A stretch of DNA of 64,000 bases from Lyticum sinuosum (GCF_034471385.1 NZ_JARGYU010000001.1:372001-436000), one strand, 5' to 3'; numbered from the stretch's first letter, positions 18,006 to 27,873 are shown. Numbers and translations are program-made. Notes: generated by a model from the sequence alone, not told the origin.

Positions 18006-19628
18006 ATGGAATTTCACAATATAATAAAAGAATTTAATATAAAAATAGATAATAGAATAAATATTTTTAGAAATGATGTTGAAAATCTTAATAATGATGA
18101 TGTAGAAGCAAAAATTGCTCTTGCACAGAATGTTTATGAAGATTTAAAATATCATGCTGTAAAATTATGTGAAGTAATTATTTCACAAATAAATAACGAA
18201 AATATTTTTCAAGTGGAAAAATTTATTCCTCTTCTCCAATCTATTAAGGATGCAAAATATTCTTTAAATAAATCTCAAATTATAGAAAGATTTAAAATAA
18301 TAAGTGTGTTTGATGCAGATCAAAATACAGCTTTAATATCAGGTTGTATAATGTCATTTTGTGATGGTAATGCTGATATAAAATCTCTTTTTAAAATGCT
18401 TTTGATGACTTATGGTTATCAAAATGAGAATGTTGATCAATTTTTGTCGATACTAGTCGAAAATTGCACTTTTGATTCTAGAGGTTTTGAATTTAATCAT
18501 CAAAAAGAATATATCGATGATGTATTTAAATATGATTCTGGTTTTTCACCAAAAATAGATTTTGTGATAAGTATTTTACCAACCATAAAAGGTTTGTATA
18601 TTCAAGATTCTAAAAATAACTCCGAAAATAAACAAGAATCTGAAAATGAACAAGAATTTGAAAATATTGAATCTTGTTTAAAAAAATTAGAATTTATAAA
18701 GAATAATACAGATACAAATGATGCATTTAATCAAATTGAAATTTTTCTTTTAAAAGTAAAAGAAAAACTTAATAATAGAATAAATTTAAATGAAGATGAG
18801 TTAAAATATTTTAAAATTATTATGGGTAATGAGTTTTTTGACCCAATAATTACAATATCTTATGATAATAATATTGCAAATACTATAATAAATGAATTTC
18901 AACAAAAATATCATCAATATCAATCTTTGAATAATCTAAAATATTTAGAAAAAAATATAATTAAATACTGTGAATATATTGATAAATTAGATATTAATAT
19001 AAGAGGAAATATAAATAAAATAATTCTTAATCAGGAATCTACAATAAGATCTCTTTCTTATGTTAGAGATTTAATAAGTAATTTAGATATAAATGATAAA
19101 GAATACAATAAAAAATTACTTTTATTAAAAAATATTGAAAAAAATCTGATAAATTCTGCGCTATATATTAATGTTATTAAAACTTATATTGATTTAAATA
19201 AGAAAAAAATTCAGGAAAAAGAATTTAAAAATAATATTAATAATTCTATCAATAATATAGAACAATTAGTCTCAAATAGACATAACGAAAAAATACACTT
19301 AAAATATCAATTAGATACAGTATTTGCTATTAATAAAATATTATGTCAAATAAATAAATCACATAAAAATAATCAACAAAATAAAGAATTTTTTGAACAA
19401 AAAATAATCTTAGAGAAACTAAAACAAGAAATTAGACTTGATATAATAGAAAATAGTTCTAATAATATTATATTATTTAATATAAATAATAGGCATTTTC
19501 CTATGTTAATTTTATTAAATTTTTCAATTATATTAAAGTCAATGATAAAGAAATTTGATAAATATATAAATTTAACAAAATATCTGAATATAAATAGTGA
19601 TGTAAATAATCAAAGAGTTATATCTTAA
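18006..19628 (+). CDS. Uncharacterised helical protein, family member A
   Basis: I do not recognise this 540-residue protein. It is predicted mostly alpha-helical, rich in Asn, Lys, Ile and Glu, without signal peptide or clear membrane segment. It is a paralogue of the gene at 38874-40352. Shared blocks are NENIFQVEKFIPLL at about residue 63, NCTFDSRG at 153-160, FSPKIDFVIS shortly after, and MGNEFFDPIITI near 273 followed by EFQQKY. A Glu/Asn-rich repeat-like spacer (about 198-220) separates the first and second conserved parts. The C-terminal 200 residues look like coiled coil. It stands alone between ubiB and the dapA-dapD fusion. A lineage-specific cytosolic or host-directed protein is possible; no function can be assigned. 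Confidence 0.75.
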   Translation: MEFHNIIKEFNIKIDNRINIFRNDVENLNNDDVEAKIALAQNVYEDLKYHAVKLCEVIISQINNENIFQVEKFIPLLQSIKDAKYSLNKSQIIERFKIISVFDADQNTALISGCIMSFCDGNADIKSLFKMLLMTYGYQNENVDQFLSILVENCTFDSRGFEFNHQKEYIDDVFKYDSGFSPKIDFVISILPTIKGLYIQDSKNNSENKQESENEQEFENIESCLKKLEFIKNNTDTNDAFNQIEIFLLKVKEKLNNRINLNEDELKYFKIIMGNEFFDPIITISYDNNIANTIINEFQQKYHQYQSLNNLKYLEKNIIKYCEYIDKLDINIRGNINKIILNQESTIRSLSYVRDLISNLDINDKEYNKKLLLLKNIEKNLINSALYINVIKTYIDLNKKKIQEKEFKNNINNSINNIEQLVSNRHNEKIHLKYQLDTVFAINKILCQINKSHKNNQQNKEFFEQKIILEKLKQEIRLDIIENSSNNIILFNINNRHFPMLILLNFSIILKSMIKKFDKYINLTKYLNINSDVNNQRVIS

Positions 19629-19803
19629 ATATAACAATATTTTTAGTTATGCATTATATAATTTTTTGATATTAAATATCAGATTTATGTATCAATATTA
19701 ATTTAATTTATTGTATCATTCATATATTTATGTAATTAGTATAATATATCATTATAAATAATGGTAGAATATTAATTAATTATACTAATACCATTAAAAT
19801 AAT

Positions 19804-21672
19804 ATGAATGATCTATTATGTTCTTCTTTATCTGGATCGAGTTTTAGATTCTCAAATATAACATCACTATGGACAGCAATAATTACACCATTTACTTCGG
19901 ATAATAATGTAGATTATTTGACTCTGAAAATACTTTTAAAACATCAAAAACAAGCTAAAAATGGTGTTATTATATTTGGAAGTACAGGAGAAGGAAATTC
20001 TTTATCTTTAAATGAAAAATTATCTATTATAAAAATTACTTCTGAAGTTCAAGATTTACCTATTATTGTATGTATTCCTGGTATTAATATTATTGATAAC
20101 GCAGAGTTAATAAATATATGTGAGAATTTTTCAAATATTTGCGGTTATTTATTAACAACACCAATTTATACTAAACCAGGAATTATAGGACAAACTAAGT
20201 GGTTTGAATTCATTATGAATATGACTCAAAAACCATGTATGTTATATAATATTCCAAGTAGATCTGGTGTTCCTCTTTATCATGATACTATTAAGAACTT
20301 AAAAGATCATCCTAGATTAGTTGCTATAAAAGATTCTGGTGGAAATCTAGATTTAATGAAAGAATATAATAATATTAATCCTAAAATTGAAATTTTTTGT
20401 GGAGATGATAGTTTATTATCTCAAGCAACAAAAATTACACAGATTTCTGGTTTAATCTCTGTAATAAGTAATATTTTACCATCTGAATTACATATTTATG
20501 TAAAATATTATTGTGAGTATATAAATAATGAATCTAAATCTTATGAATTTGATAATAAAGATAGAAAAAATAATAATATTGATTTTTCATTAGATTTTTT
20601 AACAAATATAGCTATAGAAATAGCGAATTCTGGTGTAAATCCTTTACCTATAAAATATTTAATGTACCGTCTTGGGCAAATAAAACATATGACAGTACGT
20701 TTACCACTTGATTTTTTAGATATAAATGAATCTATAATAAATCATTCTTTTGAATCAATAAAAAATAAAAATATACAAAATAAAAATATATCTTATTATA
20801 GTGATTCTAAATCAAGTATCGAACTAAAAAATGAAAATGAATCTACACAAAAATCTATAAAAATACATAATAACTCGGAATTAGATTCATATGTTAATTC
20901 TATCGATGATGATGTATTTTTAAAAATGCTCAATGAAGGCCAAATAAGATCTGCTGAATATAATATTGAAACTGATATTTGGAATGTAAATAAATTTGTT
21001 AAACAAAAAATTTTAGATATTTTTAGTAATCATAAATCTGAATGTTTAGATCAATTTAGTTCACAATATATAGGATTTGTTGATAAATTAATTTTATTAC
21101 CACGTAAATTTACTGCTGAAGATAATATAAGGATGGTACCAGGTGGTAGTTCTATTCGAGAAGGTGTTTATATTGGAAAAAAATGTGTTATTATGCCACC
21201 ATCTTATATTAATATAGGATCTTATATAGATGAAGAAACAGTAGTTGATAGTCATGTGCTTATAGGATCTTGTGCTCAAATAGGAAAAAGAGTTCATATA
21301 GGAGCAGGTGTAAAAATAGGTGGTGTTATTGATCCTGTAGGAAATTTACCAGTTATAATAGAAAATGATGTATTTATAGGAGCAGGATCTATCATTCTTG
21401 AAGGAATAATAATTAAGGAAAAAGCAGTGATTGCTCCAGGAGTGATATTATCTGGATCAACACCTATTTATGATATAACACAACTTAAAATATATAAAGG
21501 AATTATACCAAAAAATGCTCTTGTAGTTCCAGGATCTAGAAGTATAAATAGAAGCTCAACATCTCAAGATTGGATAAATAAGAATGGGTTACAAGCTAAT
21601 TGCCCTATTATTATAAAATATCGTGATTCTAATACTGATATTGCTTTAGAAATTGAAAATATTATAAAATAA
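19804..21672 (+). CDS. dapA-dapD: DapA-DapD fusion: dihydrodipicolinate synthase + tetrahydrodipicolinate N-succinyltransferase
   Basis: One uninterrupted 622-codon frame holds two enzymes of the succinylase DAP/lysine pathway. Residues 1-310 are DapA: the GSTGEGNS active-site loop (Thr61), MLYNIPSRSG with Tyr148, and the Schiff-base lysine Lys176 in VAIKDSGG. Residues 310-365 are a Ser/Asn/Lys-rich linker. Residues 365-622 are DapD: WNVNKFVKQKIL, then the left-handed beta-helix RMVPGGSSIREGVYIG, VVDSHVLIGSCAQIG, GVIDPVGNLPVIIE and LSGSTPIYD. The N-terminal helical domain of DapD is shortened to about 45 residues. Catalytic motifs of both halves look intact. DapB, which acts between them, is encoded separately at 25178. 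ldcA follows 25 bases downstream and is probably co-transcribed. Confidence 0.93.
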   Translation: MNDLLCSSLSGSSFRFSNITSLWTAIITPFTSDNNVDYLTLKILLKHQKQAKNGVIIFGSTGEGNSLSLNEKLSIIKITSEVQDLPIIVCIPGINIIDNAELINICENFSNICGYLLTTPIYTKPGIIGQTKWFEFIMNMTQKPCMLYNIPSRSGVPLYHDTIKNLKDHPRLVAIKDSGGNLDLMKEYNNINPKIEIFCGDDSLLSQATKITQISGLISVISNILPSELHIYVKYYCEYINNESKSYEFDNKDRKNNNIDFSLDFLTNIAIEIANSGVNPLPIKYLMYRLGQIKHMTVRLPLDFLDINESIINHSFESIKNKNIQNKNISYYSDSKSSIELKNENESTQKSIKIHNNSELDSYVNSIDDDVFLKMLNEGQIRSAEYNIETDIWNVNKFVKQKILDIFSNHKSECLDQFSSQYIGFVDKLILLPRKFTAEDNIRMVPGGSSIREGVYIGKKCVIMPPSYINIGSYIDEETVVDSHVLIGSCAQIGKRVHIGAGVKIGGVIDPVGNLPVIIENDVFIGAGSIILEGIIIKEKAVIAPGVILSGSTPIYDITQLKIYKGIIPKNALVVPGSRSINRSSTSQDWINKNGLQANCPIIIKYRDSNTDIALEIENIIK

Positions 21673-21697
21673 TTTTTTTATAAAAAATCTTTATTAT

Positions 21698-22903
21698 ATG
21701 ATAATTAAGATTTGGAAAAAATTAATAATATTTTTTTTTATTATATTTTTTTCTTTATATTTAAAATATATATCTACGTATTCTAATAATATCACTGAGA
21801 CTACTAATCAAAATGAATCAATTATAAATAAAAAAATTAATCATCTCTTTGAAATCAATAAATCAAAAAATAATAAAGAAAAAACACATAATATAATTGA
21901 AGTTGATACATTAAATATTATAAATTCTATGATTTATAATAATAAAATTATTGCTGTTCCATTTTCAACTCCATTGCAGAATTCTCAAATAAATGAACTA
22001 AAATCTATACTTCCTTCTCTCAATAAAATATATAATAATTACGATTATAATAATTTAATTTCTAAAGATACGATTATTCACTCTCATAGTGAATCAGAAA
22101 TATTAAGTTATATGCAGTTGCCAGAAATCAAATTTTTGTGGTCATTTCGTGGAGGATATGGGTCGGCTAGATTATTAAATAATAAAGATATTTTAAAAAT
22201 TAAAAATTTTTCTTCTAAAAAAACTGATAATTTAGTAAATTTCAATAATAATAATAAAAAAGTTATAATTGGGTTTAGTGATGTGACATATATTATGATT
22301 GCTACTTATCAGTTATTTGGATGGCATAATATACATGGAGATTGTCTATATCAAATTGTCCAATCAGGTGAAGAAAAAAATCCTATGAATATAAAAAACA
22401 TTGTAAATTTACTATCTGGAAAAGTTAAAAAAATATATATTCCAAAAATTATTCCAATAGGTAATATATCTACAAAAATGAAAGATAATCTTAATATATC
22501 TGGTAAAATGACAGGTGGAAACCTAGAAATTATCATTAGTACTATAGGTACACCATATGAAATAAAAACTGATAATCACATTTTGATGCTTGAAGATACA
22601 AATATAAATTCATACAGATTTGCTCGTAATCTAAACCATATGATTCAAGCAGGTAAATTTAATAATGTTTTAGCAGTTGTTTTTGGAACAGTGAATGATA
22701 AAAATAATCTGGATTCAAGTTGTTTTGAAAAAATCATTGATGAATTTGCAGAATGGGCTAACTTTCCTGTGTATAAAACTATAAGCTTTGGTCATGAATA
22801 TAATAATTACCCATGGATTTATGGAGCTGATGCCATAATAGAAAAAGAACAAAATAGTAATATGCAGATTAAAGTTAATGTACCTAGTTTGTTTTTAAAA
22901 TAA
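21698..22903 (+). CDS. ldcA: LD-carboxypeptidase (S66 family), membrane-anchored
   Basis: LdcA trims the terminal D-alanine from tetrapeptides during murein recycling. The S66 catalytic residues are present: nucleophile Ser194 in IIGFSDVTYI, Glu299 in MLEDTNINSYRF and His366 in SFGHEYNNYPW. FLWSFRGGYGSARLL and GKMTGGNLEIIISTIGTP are also conserved. Unlike the cytosolic E. coli enzyme, this one starts with a hydrophobic segment (about residues 6-25), followed by about 60 unconserved Asn/Lys-rich residues, so it is probably anchored and faces the periplasm. The last coding bases are part of a 171-bp tandem repeat. Confidence 0.9.
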   Translation: MIIKIWKKLIIFFFIIFFSLYLKYISTYSNNITETTNQNESIINKKINHLFEINKSKNNKEKTHNIIEVDTLNIINSMIYNNKIIAVPFSTPLQNSQINELKSILPSLNKIYNNYDYNNLISKDTIIHSHSESEILSYMQLPEIKFLWSFRGGYGSARLLNNKDILKIKNFSSKKTDNLVNFNNNNKKVIIGFSDVTYIMIATYQLFGWHNIHGDCLYQIVQSGEEKNPMNIKNIVNLLSGKVKKIYIPKIIPIGNISTKMKDNLNISGKMTGGNLEIIISTIGTPYEIKTDNHILMLEDTNINSYRFARNLNHMIQAGKFNNVLAVVFGTVNDKNNLDSSCFEKIIDEFAEWANFPVYKTISFGHEYNNYPWIYGADAIIEKEQNSNMQIKVNVPSLFLK

Positions 22904-23212
22904 AATTATTTATTATTAATATAAATAAATAATCATAATTATATGCAAAAATAATGAATATTATTTTGAGTAATATTTATATAATAATGATTATTCTAAT
23001 TTTTTTAATTAATAAAAGAACAAAATAGTAATATGCAGATTAAAGTTAATGTACCTAGTTTGTTTTTAAAATAAAATTATTTATTATTAATATAAATAAA
23101 TAATCATAATTATATGCAAGAGTAATGAATATTATTTTGAATAATATTTATATAACAATGATTATTCTAATTTTTTTAATTAATAAAAGAAAAAAATAGT
23201 AATATGCAAATT
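22843..23212 (+). repeat. 171-bp tandem repeat containing the ldcA 3' end (about 2.2 copies)
   Basis: Unit 1 is 22843-23013 and unit 2 is 23014-23184. A third partial unit, 23185-23212, abuts the rpsA stop codon. Unit 1 begins inside ldcA and carries its last 20 or so codons and stop. Units 1 and 2 differ at only about four positions, so the duplication is recent or kept homogeneous. A decayed, internally deleted copy lies at 60381-60500. The repeats fill the whole gene-free stretch 22904-23212; no other feature is seen there. Confidence 0.93.
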
Positions 23213-24949
23213 TTATTTATCATTTAACTTTAAAGCATCACTTAATGCGCTACCAAAATTATTATTTTGAGCATTTTGATAATCTTCTTTCATTTTTTGT
23301 TCATTCTCTATATGAAGTTCTTTTATAGATAAATTAAATACTCTTTTATCGCTATCATATTTTACAACTTTTACATTTACTTTTTGTCCTATAGTAAAGT
23401 TCTGAGGTTTTTGTTCATTTCTACTATTTGATAATTCATAGCGATCAATATAAGCAGTTATTCCATTTTTTATTTCTACTTCAATTCCATCTCTTTTTAC
23501 ATCAGTTACTATTACTTCGACTGATTGTTTTTTCATCATTTCTTCGGCAAGTCCTAGTAAGTTATCTTCAGAGAGTCTTTTTATACTTCCAGTAATTCTT
23601 TCTCTTTGAGGATCAGCATTTATAATAACACATTCTATAATATCTCCTTTAGAATATTTACGTAATATTTCTTCTTGTAAAGTTTCGCTCCAATCAATTT
23701 CTTGAATAGGGATTAAAAGATTAAGAGAGAGCTCATCATTTATTTTATCAGCTTCTGAGACAAATATACCGAAATCGGATATATTACGTACAACAACACT
23801 AAGTCTGCTACCTTGAGGATGTTTTTCTATAAATTCTTCCCAAGCATTTTTCTGACAATGCTTGACACTAAGACTTATTCTATGTTTGCTGAGATCAAAA
23901 TCTAATACCATTACATCGACTTCTTGACCTACACTAACAATTTTAGAAGGATGAACATTTCTTGCTGTCCAATGGAGTTCTGTATGATAAACTAATCCAT
24001 CTACATTAGGCTCTAACATAACAAATGCTCCATAGTCTGTAATAGCAGTTATTTTACCTTTATGAATAGATCCAACAGAGTATTTTTTCGTAATTTCTTC
24101 CCAAGGATTTTTTGTCAATTGTTTTAAACCCAATGATATTCTTTGAGTTTCTTTATTATATTTTATAACCATGACTTTTATTTTTTGGCCAACAGTTAAA
24201 ACTTCTGACGGATGGAATTTACGATCCCAATCAAGATCTCTTATATGAATAAGACCATCTATTGGTCCTAGGTCAACAAATGCACCATATCCTGTGATAT
24301 TTTTTACAACTCCTTCTAAAATCATTCCTTCTTCTATAGTAGAAATGAGATCATCACGTGCTTCTTTACGTGACTCTTCCATGATAGCTCTACGAGATAC
24401 AACTATATTTCCGTGAGTTTTATCCATTTTTAAGATCTTAAAGCTTTGAATAATTCCTCCGAGTGCTGATATATCTTTTATTGGGCGTATATCAACTTGG
24501 CTACCTGGTAAGAAAGATACAAGTCCTCCTAAGTCTACAGCAAAGCCACCTTTTACTCGTCCAATTATAATTCCATCTACGGTTTCGTTATTAGTATGTG
24601 CATTTTCAAAATAAAGCCAAATTTTTTCTTTAACAGCTCTTTCTCTACTCAGAACTATACAACCGTCACGTCCTTCAAGTTTATCCACATAAACATCTAT
24701 AACATCACCAATCTTTATTTTATCTTTTTGGTTTGTAATAACAAATTCTGAAATAGGTATTCTACCTGCACTCTTAAAAGAGACGTCTACAATGACAGCA
24801 TCATTATTTATATCAATAACTGTTCCCTTAACAAGGGTATTTTCTCTTACTTCTGATTGAAAATGTTCTTCAAGAAGTTTTATATAATCTTCTTGTAAAT
24901 TTTGATCATTAGGTTCTAAATTTATTTCTTGGAGGTTACTAAAACTCAT
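23213..24949 (-). CDS. rpsA: 30S ribosomal protein S1
   Basis: S1 captures mRNA on the small subunit. The 578-residue protein contains six S1 (OB-fold) domains, the alphaproteobacterial arrangement. The clearest are VKGTVIDINNDAVIVDVSFK (domain 1), LEGVVKNITGYGAFVDLGPI (domain 3), KGKITAITDYGAFVMLEPNV (domain 4) and LSVVVRNISDFGIFV (domain 5). The sixth is diverged. The C-terminus is short and charged. It is monocistronic on the minus strand, with 228 bases between its start and the divergent dapB; no consensus promoter is obvious there. Its 3' end touches the 171-bp repeat. Confidence 0.97.
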   Translation of the reverse strand: MSFSNLQEINLEPNDQNLQEDYIKLLEEHFQSEVRENTLVKGTVIDINNDAVIVDVSFKSAGRIPISEFVITNQKDKIKIGDVIDVYVDKLEGRDGCIVLSRERAVKEKIWLYFENAHTNNETVDGIIIGRVKGGFAVDLGGLVSFLPGSQVDIRPIKDISALGGIIQSFKILKMDKTHGNIVVSRRAIMEESRKEARDDLISTIEEGMILEGVVKNITGYGAFVDLGPIDGLIHIRDLDWDRKFHPSEVLTVGQKIKVMVIKYNKETQRISLGLKQLTKNPWEEITKKYSVGSIHKGKITAITDYGAFVMLEPNVDGLVYHTELHWTARNVHPSKIVSVGQEVDVMVLDFDLSKHRISLSVKHCQKNAWEEFIEKHPQGSRLSVVVRNISDFGIFVSEADKINDELSLNLLIPIQEIDWSETLQEEILRKYSKGDIIECVIINADPQRERITGSIKRLSEDNLLGLAEEMMKKQSVEVIVTDVKRDGIEVEIKNGITAYIDRYELSNSRNEQKPQNFTIGQKVNVKVVKYDSDKRVFNLSIKELHIENEQKMKEDYQNAQNNNFGSALSDALKLNDK

Positions 24950-25177
24950 TTATTTGAGATATTATTATCTGTTAGTTGGTTAATTTTAGTTTGAATTATA
25001 GATTTTTTAATTACTATATAATATAAAAATGTATAATAAATTATTTTCTATACAGTAAAAATGTTATCATAAAATATTCAAACACTATATTTTAATATTA
25101 ATACTACACAATATTCTTTATGGAAAGACAAAAAATATTATATATTTTTTATTTTACCAATTTTATTATTAATTTTC

Positions 25178-25999
25178 ATGAATAAAAAAAATTTTTATAA
25201 ATCTTATTCAATAGGTATTATTGGAGCAACAGGAAAAATGGGTAAAGAAATAATATCTGAGTTAAATATAAATTCTACTTATACTATATTAGATAAACAA
25301 ATAATATTAACTTTAGGACCAAGTTATAGTAGTTCATCTAAATTTAATATAAAGGAAGTTTTTGAAAGTAATGATTGTATTATTGATTTTTCTAATAAAT
25401 CACTTCTTAATTTAATATTAGATACAGTAGAAAATAACCCAAAACCACTTATTATAGGAACAACAGGATGGGATCCTAATGATTTTTCTGACAAATTGAA
25501 GAGATGTTCAAATCTTACTCCAATAATTATTGCCCCTAACACAAGTATTGGCTCTTTTGCACAAAAATTTATATCATTGCAATTAGCCTCAATTATCGGA
25601 GAATATTCAGATATAGATATACTAGAGAGACATCATAGAAATAAAAAAGATTCTCCATCTGGAACAGCATTAGAACTAAAAAGATCTTTAGAGGAAAAAT
25701 TAAAATATAATAATAAAAATAGTAATAAATCATCTAATTTAATTCCAATATTAAGTTGTCGTAGTGGATCTATTGTAGGTGAGCATACCATAAACTTCAC
25801 AACAGATAATGAAATGATAACAATTACTCATAGAGTTTTTGACCGTAAAGCATTTGTGCAAGGAGTAATAAAATCTGTTTTATGGTTATTATGTAAAGAG
25901 TTATATTTTCAAAATAATTTATCAGAAAATTGTATAGATGGTGTATCTATTTCTGCTACTCCAGGTTTATATACTATAGATAATGTGCTAGAACTATGA
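25178..25999 (+). CDS. dapB: 4-hydroxy-tetrahydrodipicolinate reductase
   Basis: DapB reduces the product of DapA with NAD(P)H, giving the substrate of DapD; it is the missing step between the two halves of the fusion at 19804-21672. The N-terminal nucleotide-binding loop is GIIGATGKMGKEI. The substrate-binding and catalytic signature ILERHHRNKKDSPSGTAL is at about residues 147-165, and SGSIVGEHTINFTTDNE follows. Length 273 is normal. It begins an apparent two-gene operon with hemC, 27 bases downstream. Confidence 0.96.
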   Translation: MNKKNFYKSYSIGIIGATGKMGKEIISELNINSTYTILDKQIILTLGPSYSSSSKFNIKEVFESNDCIIDFSNKSLLNLILDTVENNPKPLIIGTTGWDPNDFSDKLKRCSNLTPIIIAPNTSIGSFAQKFISLQLASIIGEYSDIDILERHHRNKKDSPSGTALELKRSLEEKLKYNNKNSNKSSNLIPILSCRSGSIVGEHTINFTTDNEMITITHRVFDRKAFVQGVIKSVLWLLCKELYFQNNLSENCIDGVSISATPGLYTIDNVLEL

Positions 26000-26026
26000 A
26001 ATAATAGTTAATCAAAATTCTTAAAA

Positions 26027-27151
26027 ATGGAGAAAAATATCATAATAGGTGCAAGATCTAGTAAATTAGCAATAAAACAGGCTGAAATAGTTATAAAATC
26101 CATGAGAGATGTGGGGTTTAGTGGAGATGTTTTTATCAAGCAAATAAAAACTTTAAGTGATATTATATCAGATAAACAACTTTGTGATATAGGAGGGAAG
26201 TCTTTATTTGTTAAAGAAATAGATGAGCAGATATTATCTGGAGATATAGATATGGCAGTTCATTCTTTAAAAGATATTCCAACAGAATATCATCCTGAAT
26301 TGAAAATAAATTGTTTTTTACCAAGACATAATCCATCAGATATATTTTTAATAAAAAGTAATATATTTGAATTAATAAATGATAAAGATGTTAAAATAAT
26401 GATAAATTATGAAAAAAATTATACTGATAATTTTTTTGAAATTAAAAATAGTTTTTTTTCTATAAAAGAAGAATTTTCAAAATATTGTTTAAATAAAATA
26501 GTAAAATTAATAAATTATTATAGACCTTATAAACCTTTTTCTTTAGGAACATGTTCTCCAAGAAGATCAGCATTATTATCTTATTTTCTTAAAGATACTA
26601 AATATATAATTTCTCCTATGAGAGGTAATATAGATAATAGAATTAATAAATTAATTGAAGGGAATCTCGATGCTATAATTCTAGCAAAGTGTGGATTAGA
26701 AAGAATCAGTGCTGCTTTAAATCTTAAAGATATTGTTCCAATAAAAATATCACCATGGGAATTTATACCATCAGCAGGACAAGGAACAATAGCAATTGTT
26801 ACAAAAAAACATACAGAAATAGATAATTATTTATCAAATATATTGAAAAAAATTAATTGTGAAGAAACTTATTTAAGATCTATTGCAGAAAGGGCAACTT
26901 TACAAATTATTAACGGAGATTGCTATACACCTATTGGTTGTTATAGTGAATTTAATAATAAAGAGTATAATAAAAATATATTAAAAGAATCTAAAATTAT
27001 GAAAATTAAAGGTTTTCTTTCAGATATTAACTATTCTGAAATTATTTTTGATGAAGTAAGTAATGTTGTTAATACAGTAGAAGATGCTTATAATTTAGGA
27101 TCAGAATTAGGAAGAAAATTAAAAGAAAAAATAAAATATTTTAAGTATTAA
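26027..27151 (+). CDS. hemC: Hydroxymethylbilane synthase (porphobilinogen deaminase)
   Basis: HemC joins four porphobilinogens into hydroxymethylbilane in haem synthesis. It begins with IIGARSSKLAIKQAE and contains DMAVHSLKDIPTE. GTCSPRRSALL stands in place of the common GTSSLRR. MRGNIDNRINKL, and GDCYTPIGCYSEF with the dipyrromethane-binding cysteine, complete it. At 374 residues it is about 60 longer than usual; the excess is a Lys/Asn/Phe-rich insertion around residues 105-165, before GTCSPRR. It ends four bases inside the convergent gene at 27148. Confidence 0.94.
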   Translation: MEKNIIIGARSSKLAIKQAEIVIKSMRDVGFSGDVFIKQIKTLSDIISDKQLCDIGGKSLFVKEIDEQILSGDIDMAVHSLKDIPTEYHPELKINCFLPRHNPSDIFLIKSNIFELINDKDVKIMINYEKNYTDNFFEIKNSFFSIKEEFSKYCLNKIVKLINYYRPYKPFSLGTCSPRRSALLSYFLKDTKYIISPMRGNIDNRINKLIEGNLDAIILAKCGLERISAALNLKDIVPIKISPWEFIPSAGQGTIAIVTKKHTEIDNYLSNILKKINCEETYLRSIAERATLQIINGDCYTPIGCYSEFNNKEYNKNILKESKIMKIKGFLSDINYSEIIFDEVSNVVNTVEDAYNLGSELGRKLKEKIKYFKY

Positions 27152-27873
27152 AATTTTTCATCTGTAAATTCAATACATACTTTTTCTTGCATAATAGTTT
27201 TGTTATTTATCATATCAATTGATAATTTTTCACAATTTATTGTGATTTTATCAGATATAATTCTTGCTTTATTTATAGAAACAATTTTTTGTTTCATATC
27301 TAAAATACCATCATCACCATAAATAGTATATTGATAATTGTCTAAAGTAGTGACAACTGATGGATGCATAAATGATGCTTTTTTATCATATATCTTTGTA
27401 TAAGGAGAACTAAATTTTATATGATTTATAAACTTTGAATTATTTTTCTCTGATCCAAATTCTAAACTTTGTAAATTAACTATAATAATTTCTGATTTTT
27501 CATTATATGTTATTTTATTAGATTTAATATTCCAAGTACCACTATCTGGAATGTTTATTTGAGAAACTAACTCATAAGCATGAATAGATTCTGATATATT
27601 AACTTTTTTACCATTATCTTTTTTATCATTAACTTTTTTATCATCAACTTTTTTATCATTAACTTTTTTACCATCAACTTTTTCATATGCTTTTTCATAT
27701 GCATATAAAGGTTCATAAGTTTTGAAGTTGAAAAAAGATAAATATTGTTTATAATTTAGTAAGAATTTTGTATTATTAAAATAATAAATACAAAAAAAGA
27801 ATAATATACTAATTATAATTAATTTTTTCTTATAAAGAATATTATATTTAATTTTATCACTATGAAAACACAA
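27148..27873 (-). CDS. Membrane-anchored LptC/OstA-like periplasmic protein (putative)
   Basis: The 241-residue protein has one N-terminal membrane segment (about residues 17-32). A low-complexity stretch of five-residue repeats based on Val-Asn-Asp-Lys-Lys follows at about 66-95. The C-terminal 140 residues are beta-rich, with alternating patterns such as WNIKSNKITYNEKSEIIIVN and ISDKITINCEKLSIDM. This anchor-plus-jellyroll layout fits LptC of the lipopolysaccharide transport bridge, but no signature proves it and no other lpt gene is here. The 15-bp repeat is visible in the DNA at about 27600-27690. It follows the PhoB-type regulator after 34 bases on the same strand. Confidence 0.5.
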   Translation of the reverse strand: MCFHSDKIKYNILYKKKLIIISILFFFCIYYFNNTKFLLNYKQYLSFFNFKTYEPLYAYEKAYEKVDGKKVNDKKVDDKKVNDKKDNGKKVNISESIHAYELVSQINIPDSGTWNIKSNKITYNEKSEIIIVNLQSLEFGSEKNNSKFINHIKFSSPYTKIYDKKASFMHPSVVTTLDNYQYTIYGDDGILDMKQKIVSINKARIISDKITINCEKLSIDMINNKTIMQEKVCIEFTDEKF

